Below the pieces are notes generated by a model. That model made no database searches and was not told the DNA's origin. It was given only the letters and a program-made list of their open reading frames with translations. Of a DNA stretch of 64,000 bases, positions 34,173-44,782 are shown piece after piece; position 1 is the stretch's first letter; every line of letters starts with the position of its first letter. Origin of the DNA: Luzula sylvatica (Eukaryota; Streptophyta; Magnoliopsida; Poales; Juncaceae); the NCBI GenBank assembly GCA_946800325.1, contig OX326959.1, forward strand, positions 11,538,862-11,602,861, in the 5' to 3' direction. The translations under genes were made by a program, and so were the position numbers.

Positions 34173-34330
34173 GGGAAAATTTCTCGTATATCCCTACTAA
34201 ACTCGAAAATTACATATTTGTCCCTCTTAAGTTGTAAATATCGTATTTATCCCTACTAAATACAATTAATATCAAATTTATCCTTTCTTAACATTTTTGT
34301 TAAGTTTAACAGAAAATTAATTTAAATGAC
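34173..34330. repeat. Left terminal inverted repeat of the Pack-MULE
   Basis: Pairs with 37585-37758. Similarity is strong over the outer 110 bp and patchy further in, where the right arm has an extra AATATCAAATTTATCC unit. Confidence 0.85.
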
Positions 34331-34764
34331 TAATTTACCCCTCATTTCATTAACTCAAATCTAATATTTAATTTATCCCTTATTTCACTAATCTTAATCC
34401 AATACCTAAACCTTTCAGAACCCTCGTTTCACTAACCCTAACCACACCTCTTCTTCTTCTCCGAACACACCCTTCTTCTTGGAACGATTCGTGGAACGAG
34501 CTCGGCGACGCAATGGAGCATGGCGATGAAATCTCCTCTAAAGCTGTGCGACGCGATAGCTAGGCGACACGATAAAAGGACGACGCGATGGCTGGGCGAA
34601 GGGATAGCTGGTCGAATGGACAGCTGGGCGACAGCGATGGTACTTCGATGCTACTTCCGATTATAAATCCGAGCGGAAAACATCAAACCTGTCGATTTCA
34701 GCAAACTGTCGGTGCCCTCTTTTTGCAATTATCCAACTTCCAAGGGCCCAATCGTAAATATTCC

Positions 34765-35484
34765 ATGTCTGGAGAGGATAAGTTAGCTGGTGGAAATGGA
34801 GAGGATAAGTACCCACTCGTCTCCGTTCCGGACGATTTGCTCACGCCGGATCAGCTTAAGGAAAAGAAGAAACAGTTGTTTTTGAAGACGACTGCAGAAG
34901 GACGAATACGCGCGAAACAGAAGAGGTCCGAAGAGGAAATGATGAGAGAGAAACAGAACCAACTCGAGGAAGAGAGACGATTGTATGGTTTATTTATTTT
35001 CGCACTTTCTCTTTCTCTCTCTAGAAAATATATTGATTTGTAAGTTTTTGGTTTGTAGGGAGAATCCAGAGCTGTATTTGGAAGAGATGCGAGCGAAATA
35101 TAAGGGGTTATGTGAGAGAGTGGAGCAGAGAAAGAGATTCAAAACAAATGGGAATGGAAATGGTAATGGTAATAATAACAATAATAATGTGGGGCGTGGA
35201 GAGAGATTGAATGCGGCTCAGAGAGAGAGAGAATGAGGCTTCTCACAACCGCTGCTTTTGATAGGTACGCATACATCAGAAAACTGGTATCAGCTTATTG
35301 GTACGGTTTGGGTGATGTGTTAATTCATTATAACTATATTATTAGGGGCAAGGGAGAGGATACGTTTGGATCGAAAGACGAAGATTGGCAATTATACAAG
35401 TTGATGAGTAGAGACAACGACGACGATGATGACGTGGCAGATCCTGACGATGCTGCGCTGGCACGTATCTCCTCCAAACTCCAG
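34765..35484 (+). pseudogene. ARP5: Captured ARP5 (actin-related protein 5) exons
   Basis: Three exons with canonical introns: 34765-34982 (YPLVSVPDDLLTPDQLKEKK, QLFLKTTAEGRIRAKQKR), intron 34983-35058, 35059-35264 (ENPELYLEEMRAKYKGLCER, VGRGERLNAAQRER), intron 35265-35345, 35346-35484 (GKGEDTFGSKDEDWQLYKLM, ARISSKLQ). This matches the charged insert of plant ARP5, a subunit of the INO80 chromatin-remodelling complex. Codon phase is kept across both introns (TT|G for Leu, AG|G for Arg). A 2-bp GA expansion in the GAGAGA run at 35221-35233 shifts the frame before MRLLTTAAFDR. The actin-fold halves on both sides are absent, so this is a gene fragment. Upstream ATGs (34588 onward) belong to MULE sequence, not to ARP5. 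Confidence 0.87.
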
Positions 35485-35566
35485 GTCTGCAGACTTTCCA
35501 GAAACACCCCTAAAGTTTCCTTAGGATGGATATTCTTTAAAGAAGGAGATGGATCGTCGGTGAGTT

Positions 35567-35805
35567 GGCATGCTCGAGACGGTATTTGGCAGGCTTGAGA
35601 AGGATTCCAAATCATACTTGGCAGGCTCGAGACGGTATTTGGCAGGCTTGAGAAGGATTCCAAATCATACTTGGCATGCTCGAGACGGTATTTGGCAGGC
35701 TTGAGAAGGATTCCAAATCATACTTGGCATGCTCGAGACGGTATTTGGCAGGCTTGAGAAGGATTCCAAATCATACTTGGCAGGCTCGAGACGGTATTTT
35801 TCGAC
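35567..35805. repeat. 53-bp tandem repeat inside the Pack-MULE
   Basis: Unit starts CTCGAGACGGTATTTGGCAG; copies start at 35573, 35626, 35679, 35732 and 35785 (spacing exactly 53). Directly followed by GAATTGGAATTGATGTRTTT repeats (35814-35935). Confidence 0.92.
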
Positions 35806-35939
35806 GGCATTTTGAATTGGAATTGATGTGTTTTGAATTGGAATTGATGTATTTTGAATTGGAATTGATGTGTTTTGTAATACGAGTATCGATGTGTTTT
35901 GTACTACGAGTATCGATGTGTTTTGTAATATAAGTATCG

Positions 35940-37450
35940 ATGTGAATAATTTTAGTATTGATGTGAATAATTTTAATGTTGATGTAAATAACTACGATTG
36001 ATGTAATTTTATTTGAACAATTTCACTACTAAAATTCTTGATTTGTTTTGTATTTTCTATTGATGTAATTTTATTTGAACAATTTCACAACTAAATTTCA
36101 TAACTTCAATTCCACAACTTAATTCAACTAAAATAAACTAAAATCACATATAAGTACTAAATTCCACAACTTAGATTCAGAATTTAAAAGTTTCAAAATT
36201 ACATAGACCTCCCTTAAAAGTTTCAAAATTACCACATAAGCTCATTTTACATCCATACCCATAAATATTTCAAAATTACGACAAAAATCCACAAAATTAC
36301 ATAGAACCCTTCAACTTAAATATCATCACGCCTAATCCTTCGATATCGCATTGGAGGTTGTGCTTTCTTTTTTCCCCACCCCCTACATATTATGAATGAC
36401 AAATATATTAGACAATATTATGAAGTGTCATAACTAAGTATTTTTCCCCGCCCCCTACATAAGCTCATTTTACCTTTGTTTGGGAAAACAATATTTTCTC
36501 CTAGACGAATTCTTGACTAACTTGAAGTATCCTCCGTATTTTATTCGGAATTTGTAATTAATCGAATCATGCCTAAAACAAAAATTACAAAGAGACAGTA
36601 TCAATCTAAAAATTATTGTATCAATCTCAGAAAATTTATTATGGATATATAAGAAAAAAATACTCAATATTGGGAGATTCAATTATATTCTCCCATCTAG
36701 GCATCTAGGTTTGTCGAATTCGTCAATCGGATTCATTTCAATTTGGTCCATGTTCGAATCTATTTCAAGATTCATTGCAATCTAAAAGAGAAAGTAATAC
36801 ATTTAGTAATACATTTATCAGAGAATATGATTGAATATTGTTTTTCAAACAAAGAGGCGAAATCCACGAGATACATAACTCAGAAATGTCAGAGCGTACC
36901 TGTACTAGAAATCCAGTCACCAGTCGCTCCACACCCTAACTCAGAAACGCCAGAGAAGAGAAATCCACGAGATACACAACTCAAAAACGCCAGAGAAGAG
37001 AAATTGAAGCCAAAGTCGAGAAAAAATCCTCGCTCAGTTGCTACACATCCCTTGCCCTTCCTCAATCGCCATGCCAGAGAAGATAGAGTCGAGAAGAGGA
37101 AGAAATCGACCAGTGTTACACACTCCAGGAAGTCGAGAAGAAATCGACCAGTGTTAGAAATCGCCATGCTCAGTCGCCATGCTCAGTTGCTACACACTCC
37201 AGGAAGTCGAGAAGAAATCGACCAGTGTTAGAAATCGAGAAGAAATCGCCTAAATCGAGAAGTGGAAATTGATTTTAGGAAGAGAAGATGAGAAGATGAA
37301 AAGGAGAAGATGAGAGGAAATCGATTTTCGAGAAGAAATTGCTCAGTCGCCGTGCTTAGTTGATCAGTCGCCGTGAAGAGGAAATCGACCAGTGTTAAGA
37401 AGTGCAATGAAAAGGGGTGTTAGGAAGAGAAGATGAGAAGACATGAACGG
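35940..37450. other. Pack-MULE interior without recognised gene
   Basis: 35940-36700 is AT-rich with duplicated short blocks (AAAAGTTTCAAAATTAC; CCCC.CCCCCTACATA). 36840-37450 is GA-rich on the plus strand with repeated CGAGAAGAAATCGACCAGTG units and looks like a CT-rich 5' leader on the minus strand. It may be a second captured piece, but no coding frame can be named. Confidence 0.5.
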
Positions 37451-37584
37451 TGATTGAGGGTGAGATCAAGTTCTTCAACGGGTAAGGTTTCTTAATGGAT
37501 TTGGATTTTGAAGTATTGTTTAGTAAGGGTATTATGGTCAAAGAAATTTAATCTTTATAATTCAACTAAATATAATATTCAAAT

Positions 37585-37758
37585 TTCTGTTAAGTTTAAT
37601 GTGAATTTAACTGTAGGGATAAATTTGATATTAAATAATTTTAGTAAGGATAAATTTGATATTAATTGTGTTTAGTAGGGATAAATATGATATTTACAAT
37701 TTAAGAGAGAGAAATATGTAATTTTCGAATTTAGTAGGGATATATGAGAAATTCCTCC
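37585..37758. repeat. Right terminal inverted repeat of the Pack-MULE
   Basis: Inverse of the left repeat; ends AGGGATATATGAGAAATTCC then TCC. Confidence 0.85.
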
Positions 37759-37767
37759 TATTAGATA
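37759..37767. repeat. 9-bp target-site duplication, right (Pack-MULE)
   Basis: TATTAGATA, identical to 34164-34172. Confidence 0.92.
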
Positions 37768-37769
37768 CT

Positions 37770-39334
37770 TATGATAGTTTTTGGTTCATGTGAACCGAAT
37801 GTATCTCAATAAAAAACAATGAAATGAAAGAATTAACGGGCCAGTGGGCCAAGATTTATATGGTATTTTTGAGATTTTATGTGGCGCCTTGGTGTAACGA
37901 AAATAATTTGTGCATATCTTTGTGTAATGAGTTCTACACAGGGAAACCAAAATAAAATAAAAAAATAATAATTTTTTTTAAAACAAAATTAAATTTATAA
38001 TTTTGGATAAACTATATATTTTCACACAAAAATGATGCGTGTTTGTTCTTCTTCTTTTTTATAAAAATTGGTATATTCAAGAAAGTTGATACTCAATAAA
38101 TGAGAATTTGGATTTTTGTGTATATTTCTATACTTGATATTTGCATGCTCATCTATAAATCAACAATCATGCATATATGACATTTTTTTTCATATAAATC
38201 ATCTTATAATATATTTTAGATCAAAAAAAGATTGTATATGTTATTTCATTGTATATTTTTTTATTAAAGCAATTATACATTACAAAAATGTTAAATACGT
38301 GTTATACTATAAAATGATAAGAAAATTGTGTCATCTATTTAATTTGTCATAAAAATGAATAAATATAATATACTTATTATTTTTTGGTAATATAATAAGC
38401 ACAATGGTTGAGCATTGGATCAAAACAACAAATAATATTCCGAAGCGGAATGAGGATCTACAATTCAATTATAATTTTACTAAAATTAATTTAAATACAA
38501 TGAAAAAATAAATATTACTTATTTTAAACAAAAAATATGCCAAAGCAGAACGAGGGTAACATCTAGTATTTGCTAATATATTTTTTTTCAAATTGCACTT
38601 TATCTAATAATTGATTTATGAGAACTTTGATTTTAATGTATGTTTTCTGTAGGATATATCTGCATGTCTCTCTACAAAACCGAAGTACATGATATATATG
38701 AAAAATATATTATATAATAATTATTGAAACCATCATAAAATACAAATTAAAAAAAAATCTATGTACATTTCCTTTTCTCAAATTATATTAAAATTAAAAA
38801 TGGAAAATCTGACAAAAAATTCAATTACATAATTATATCATATTTAAATATGAAAAAATCACCATTTGCATAATAAAGGAGATCTATCTAATTGAAAAAA
38901 CATACTTAAAAATATCATTTCAAAAGTGATATAACATAGAATTGCCAAAAAATTATATATTATTTCATTGCATTTCTATTATTATAGTGATTATACATTG
39001 TAAAAAAATTACGTGTGCCATCTATTAAATGATAAGCAAATTTCTTTATTTTTTATGTTTACCAAAAGTTCAATAACTATAGTATATAATTGGGTAAACT
39101 ATTTTAAATCAATAATAGTTTACTTTCCAAATTCATAAAAATAGTATAGCATCATTAAAATTGCAATCGGTAACCAAAATTGAACCATTATTCTGAAGTT
39201 AGTGTATTGGTCTTAATTGACAAATCGTAAAAATTACCAACTTAGACAGTCCATCTAATTACTATAAAAATATTATTTTTCTATATTCCTTCTAAATTTA
39301 TACATTTTAATATTATTTTGATGGGCCTCTAAAT
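37770..39334. other. AT-rich intergenic DNA; possible decayed Helitron end at 38540-38566
   Basis: No gene. GCCAAAGCAGAACGAGGGTAAC then CTAG (38563-38566) and T resembles a worn Helitron 3' end, and TTCCGAAGCGGAATGAGGAT at 38438-38457 looks like a second worn copy. Stem pairing is poor. Confidence 0.4.
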
Positions 39335-39342
39335 CGTATAGG

Positions 39343-39859
39343 CTATGTTACGCAGATACTTCAAAAACACAGAAGTATCCTGAGGATACGGGTATCCGAT
39401 ACGGATACGGGTACGATACGGCTCGGATACGTATCGGATACGCCACGTGGCGTATCCGATTATTTTAATATTTATTTTTTTCGGATACGGCGGGGATACG
39501 ACAGGATACGGCAGGATACGGCTGGGATACGTTCAGGATACGGCTGAGATACTCCATTTAGTACTTCGGCCCATTATATATTTTGGCCCATAATATTTTT
39601 AAATAAATTATATATGATACTTCTAGGATACTTCTAAATTAGTTCTAGGATACTTCTAGAATAAATTTAGAATATTTTTATGATACTTGTATTGTTATGT
39701 TGATTTTATTTATTGTCATGATATTTAAATTCAAAATATTATTTAATTTATTATTTATTTATTTATTATATACAATATAAATATATTAAAATAATAATTA
39801 TATAGCCGTATCCGTATCCGTATCGTATCGGATACGATACCCGTATCCGTACAACATAG
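39343..39859. mobile_element. hAT-like element rich in GATACGG motifs, copy 1
   Basis: Begins CTATGTTACGCAGATAC and ends with the inverse of CTATGTTGTACGGATAC. Flanked by CGTATAGG (39335-39342) and AGTATAGG (39860-39867), 7 of 8 bases equal, as expected of an old 8-bp duplication. Both ends carry dense GGATACGG / CCGTATCC motifs in opposite orientations. 517 bp, no coding region. Copy 2 lies at 47687-48230. Confidence 0.7.
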
Positions 39860-39892
39860 AGTATAGGTATAGGTATAGGTTTTTCCTAAATG

Positions 39893-40095
39893 TCATAAAT
39901 CATGTGTGATTTACGATTAAAAGGCGATTTCAAATGCAAAGCGTGTGATATCATTTACAACATATGATTTACCAATTGTTTAGCTTATATATAGAGGACA
40001 CAAAACACATATCTTTTTTATGAAATTACTTATATTTTATTACAATACACCCATTCCCAAAAGTCCCAGGATACCAGAGAAAATCAAACGTCAAA
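39893..40095 (+). repeat. Dispersed repeat R1, copy d, with TATA-like box
   Basis: GCGTGTGATATCATTTACAA, TTATATATAGAGGACACAAA (TATA-like at 39986-39994), ATGAAATTACTTATATTTTA and GATACCAGAGAAAATC in the R1 order. Confidence 0.6.
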
Positions 40096-40099
40096 CTTA

Positions 40100-41828
40100 C
40101 TTTACTCGTAAGAAATAAAATTGAAATTATTATATTGTATAGCCCATAAAAAATGGAAAATTATCTTAAAAATAAAGGTGAATTCCAGTTCACTTTCCAA
40201 GCGAACCAAGAAAATGTGTCATATAGAATTCACAAACTTTGATTCATTATATTTTAGTAATGTAAAATATTGATGACAGAGTCCTATTTTGAGGGTCACT
40301 TAGCATTCGCAGCAAATCAAAGAAATATATGAATAATTAAAATATCAATAGCAGTAATTATTATTGATTAATATTAGGAAAAAGTATTCTCAATGTTATT
40401 GTACATTTTTGGAATACTAATTAATCTGCAATATCATATATTTCGTAAATATTATACAATACACACTGAATAGATCAAATTTTTTTTACATTCATTGCTT
40501 TGTTGCATTATTTCGAATAACATTTTGAAAATTGCAATTACAATTATCATTTAAAATCTTACGAAACACGAAAATACAATTAAAAATAGCAATAATTACG
40601 TGTGTAGGTATAATGTATTAATGATAATTACCAACCCCCTTATTTTGGACCCATCTTTATGCAATCTCCTCATGCCACCTCATCACAACTCATGCCACAT
40701 CATCACAATTATTTCAACCATTAGATTATGATATGTGGCAACATATGAACCATAGATTAATTTTTGATTTTGTGTGATTATGTTTTATTTGTAGATATTT
40801 ATGTGTCCCTTATTTTACACATAGTTTTAAGAAATTTTAGAAGGCCACATCACCTTACACTGATGACGTGTCAAAATATTATTTGTTTGGTTCATGTTGG
40901 ACCAATTGTATTTGATTTTGAATTTTTTCACAATATGTTACATGATCAAATGTGAATACAAATAGAATGTGAAGAGTTTAAATATCTAATATTAATAAAT
41001 TAATATATAATATCATAAAACATACATCAAATATTGTTAGTATTTTCATAATATAATTTAAAAAAATTAAGAAATATATTCACTGTAATTTTATCTTTGT
41101 TTTGAGGTCCATATTATCATATATTTAATATTTTTTCTCTAAATTAAAATTATGAAAACAATTATGTAAAAAAAGATGCATTAATAATGGAAAATGTTAT
41201 ATTAATCAGATTAATATTTGATTAATATAAAAATATCTGGTGACAATACTAGTTTGTAATTTGTATAATATTTATTTGATTATTTATTTGGTTATTTTTA
41301 AAAATATAATTGAAAAAAATTGCACATCCTAATTATTATTATTATTTTTAAAACAATTATGTTATATTTGTATTTTTACTTAAAACAGTTTCATATTAAT
41401 CTTTAAAAAAAAATAATGAAAGATATTTATTTACTAACACAAATAATTTCTTTAACTTATATAATATTTTTCAATAATAAACATGAAAAATAAAATTTAT
41501 CAGACACAAATAATTTTTTAAAATTTTACAATGTTATTATTCTTAATTTTTTACATGAAAATTTAAAATATCATATGATTTTGATTTTTGTTCATGTCAC
41601 GCATGTTGATTTATTATTTTATAGTGACATTTATTCTTTTTTATATGTGTTGCATTAAAGTACTAAATAAATATTTCGCAATGTGTCATATTCAAAAGTA
41701 ATGTAATAATTTTGTTATCCTCAAATTTTTTTAATCAATATGATATTTATTTTCATAAAGTCTTATATTTAATCATGAAAAATCATAACTATATATTATG
41801 TGTGTGGTAAAACAAATGAAACAAAATC
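40100..41828. other. AT-rich DNA, probably Helitron interior
   Basis: No gene. The less AT-rich stretch at 40640-40760 (repeated CATGCCAC.TCATCAC) may be the 5' region of the Helitron that ends at 41854, but I could not fix the TC start. Confidence 0.4.
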
Positions 41829-41854
41829 GCCGCGAAGCACGGGTAATCTCCTAG
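41829..41854 (+). other. Helitron 3' terminus
   Basis: GCCGCGAAGCACGGGTAATCTC then CTAG (41851-41854) and T. The stem is imperfect (CCGCG..CACGGG), but the arrangement is that of many plant Helitrons. Confidence 0.65.
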
Positions 41855-41949
41855 TTAACTATTATATGTGGTAATTAGAAATTGATTTTTGTTATTTATA
41901 TATTTGAAAGTGGTAGAGTCTACGTTGTATAAATTGGTTGCACTACATT

Positions 41950-42120
41950 CTTATTCGGTTTGGTTTAACCGAATAAACCAATTAAACTGTTTGGTTTAAC
42001 TGGTTCGGTTTTGGTTTGGTTCATATATTTATTTGGTCGGCTCAGATTAGATTTAATTTGTTTCGGTTTAAATTGGTTTTACTTCAAATATTTTGGTTTG
42101 ATCTTAACCGATTAGAGTAC
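41950..42120. repeat. GGTTTGGTT/GGTTCGGTTT-rich segment
   Basis: Runs of GGTTTRRYY motifs, with both AACCGAATAAACC and GGTTTAACTGG present. Low-complexity transposon debris; no terminal repeats found. Confidence 0.4.
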
Positions 42121-42550
42121 TTTAAGATGTCCAACATTTTCCTATTTTGTTTATCACGCGTCTCATTTCACACTTTGTCGCAAACCGAGTTTAAAAAGGT
42201 AATCATACCTTCCCACAAACTAAAAGCATCGTTAGCATTCTTATAAAAAAAAAGATTAGTCTATGAATAAATCGTGTATTAAATTTTAATAACATATGAT
42301 CTGTATACACCTAAGAAAAAATAAGTGATATGTAAGGACGATTTTTTAACTTTGTACCTAGATTGCTGCCTATATAAATGACCTACCCGAAGTGTTCTAC
42401 CCAAAGAAATGTAAGAATATATTAGAATAATAGAGAGTTTTGTATATTACAAATTACATTTGAATTCATATTTGAATTCATATTTGAGCAGCAGTTTGGT
42501 TGCGCGCAGGATATCGAAGGCTGTGTCGTAGGAAAGGATATTTATATATA

Positions 42551-42580
42551 CTAGGAAATTTGTCCGCTCTTCGCTGCGGA
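42551..42580 (-). other. Helitron 3' terminus, minus strand
   Basis: Read on the minus strand: CCGCAGCGAAGAGCGGACAA, then ATTTC, CTAG and T. The hairpin arms CCGC/GCGG pair. The element extends to higher coordinates. Confidence 0.7.
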
Positions 42581-42639
42581 TTTTTAATTTAATTGTTTGT
42601 ATTAGATAAAAGATTATGTATTCACTTATTAATTGTTAT

Positions 42640-43480
42640 TTGTTATGTTTACAAAAAAAATATCATAAATCCAATATGAAAATTATTAAATGTGTAATTT
42701 GATATAATATCATAAAATAAATTAATGAATATCACAAAAATATGAAAATTATTAAATGCGTAAAGCATGATATAAATTAATGAAATCACAAAATAAATAT
42801 GAAATCATATCATAAAATAAATTAATGAATAGAACAAAACAAATATGAAATTAAATGTGTAAAGCATGATATAAATTAATGAATGTCAAATCACAAAATA
42901 AATATGAAATCATAAAATAAATATTAAAACATGATATAAATATTAATATAATTAAGGTAGAACATGATATAAAGATCATAAAATGAATTATCAAATGGTT
43001 AAATGGGTAAAATATAATATAAATTAATGGATACATCATATAAATTAATGGATATAATCAAATCATAAAATAAATATGAAAATTATATAAATATTAATCA
43101 CAAAATAAATATGGAATCATATCATAAAATAAATTAATGAATAACACAAAACAAATATGGAAAAATTATTAAATGCGTAAAGAATGATATAAATTAATGA
43201 ATATAAAATCACAAAATAAATATGAAATTATAAAATAAATATGAAAACATGATACAAATATTAATATAATTAAGGTAGAACATGATATAAAGATCATAAA
43301 ATAAATTATTAAATTGTTAAATGGGTAAAACATGGTATAAATTAATGGATACATGATATAAATAAATGAATATAATCAAATCATAAAATAAATATGGAAA
43401 TTATGGATATATATTAATGGATATAATCAAATTATAAAATAAATATGAAAATTATATAAATATTAATATGTCTGATAGAA
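42640..43480. repeat. AT-rich tandem repeat, 318-bp higher-order unit
   Basis: Short units of AAATCATAAAATAAATATGA type; a larger unit is present twice (AAGGTAGAACATGATATAAA at 42954 and 43272, spacing 318). It lies inside the minus-strand Helitron. Ile/Phe/Tyr-rich frames on the minus strand are artefacts. Confidence 0.75.
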
Positions 43481-43484
43481 AGTC

Positions 43485-44290
43485 AAAAATGAGGTGATTC
43501 AATGTGAATTCCAAAATATCCACTATTAGTATTGTCGAATATGGCGAATTTTCATTTTATATTTTTTTGGTAATGATAATATTCCAGAATAAGGAAATGG
43601 ATGTTCGTTTACTACATTGATGTAAGGAAATTGTGTCGTTGACTTGGCAAAATTCCATTTCCATTATGTGTGATAAAATCGTTGATAACCAAGTGCACTA
43701 GCCCAAAATGAAATGTAAACTCTTTTTGCAAAAAAAAAAATAAAAAAAATGTGAACTCAATGTCTTAATTGATGCTGTGAAACTTGGCATGTCAAGAGGC
43801 TAGTTCAATATAAAACTAACAATTTAAAAAATTCCTAATTCAAAGAAAGGTTACCCTTGCTATATAAACTTAGTAGAAATGAATTTTTCTATAACTGCCT
43901 GTTATAAAAAAATGGTATTCAAAATGCAAAACTCATCTGTATATGTCAAGGAGTGATAAGTACATATCGTTTACTAATTGGATGATTAATATCAAATTTA
44001 TATCATTAGAATCAAAATCGATATATAATCTGATGATATATTTTATTCTTTCGATTTAGGTGGAGTTAGTTCCAAGCAAATCAGCAGTATGAAAGGATTG
44101 GGTATGAATCTACCACAATTAGCAATCAGCGACAAATCCAAGCAATTGAAAGCCCGTGCAAAGTTGACTGTCTGTGCCATGCGATAAATTATTCTTAATT
44201 TCCAAATTATTTTTGTGAAAGAACAAAATAATTTTGGTTTCTGAATAAAGTCAATCTTGTTTGTAATATGTAAGCCCAAATTGATTGATT
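43485..44290. other. Intergenic DNA, no gene seen
   Basis: AT-rich. 44060-44290 is less AT-rich but gives no recognisable frame. Confidence 0.5.
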
Positions 44291-44304
44291 CCCAATTCAT
44301 GCCA

Positions 44305-44534
44305 AACCGAAGCTAACCCTAGTTCCTTTCTCCCTCAGATGTCCTCTCTCTTTCTAACGTGAATTCCTCTGTACTCGCCGGAATCGATTTGAATGATCAT
44401 GGCCGGCATTAACAAGAAAGAATTGCTTAAGGAGGACGCGGCGGAGAATTCGAACTCTCTGATCGTACCTTTGAGACCCGATATGGATGAGGATAATGCA
44501 ACTGAATATAAGAACTCAGTAATCGCCCTCACAC
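44305..44534 (+). pseudogene. Gene 5' end without a body: leader plus first exon
   Basis: GCTAACCCTAG (44313-44323, telo-box-like) and a C/T-rich leader precede ATG (44399), opening MAGINKKELLKEDAAENSNS and LIVPLRPDMDEDNATEYKNS. The frame is open to a canonical donor ACA|GTAAGT at 44534/44535. The polar first exon looks real, but I do not recognise the family, and downstream there is only AT-rich DNA and the 39-bp array. Probably a truncated or captured gene start. Confidence 0.4.
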
Positions 44535-44782
44535 AGTAAGTTAAGGATATAGATGACATGAAGAGGATGGACACGAGGCAGTGGTACTTACTACTTACGA
44601 TCTAATCATATATCTATAAATCTATTAATTATAAATTATAAATTCCAGTATACAAATTAAGTATTAATTTCATTGTTATAAGTACGTGACTTTGTATCAG
44701 TACGAAAATGCAAAATTGATATACAAAATTTTAAATAGTCACGTAAGTAGAAAAGAAATAACTTCTATAAATCTATTAATTG

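Larger units (their letters stand above)
34173..37758. mobile_element. Pack-MULE carrying ARP5 exons (3586 bp)
   Basis: Terminal inverted repeats of about 110-170 bp start GGGAAAATTTCTCGTATATC (left) and GGAGGAATTTCTCATATATC (right, inverted) and stay alignable through TCCCTACTAAA, TTACATATTT and AATATCAAATTTATCC. A perfect 9-bp target duplication (TATTAGATA) flanks the element. Long inverted repeats plus a 9-bp duplication define Mutator-like elements. No MURA transposase is present. Instead the interior holds exons of a host gene with introns (34765-35484), a 53-bp tandem repeat and leader-like DNA near the right end. That is the definition of a Pack-MULE. Confidence 0.93.
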
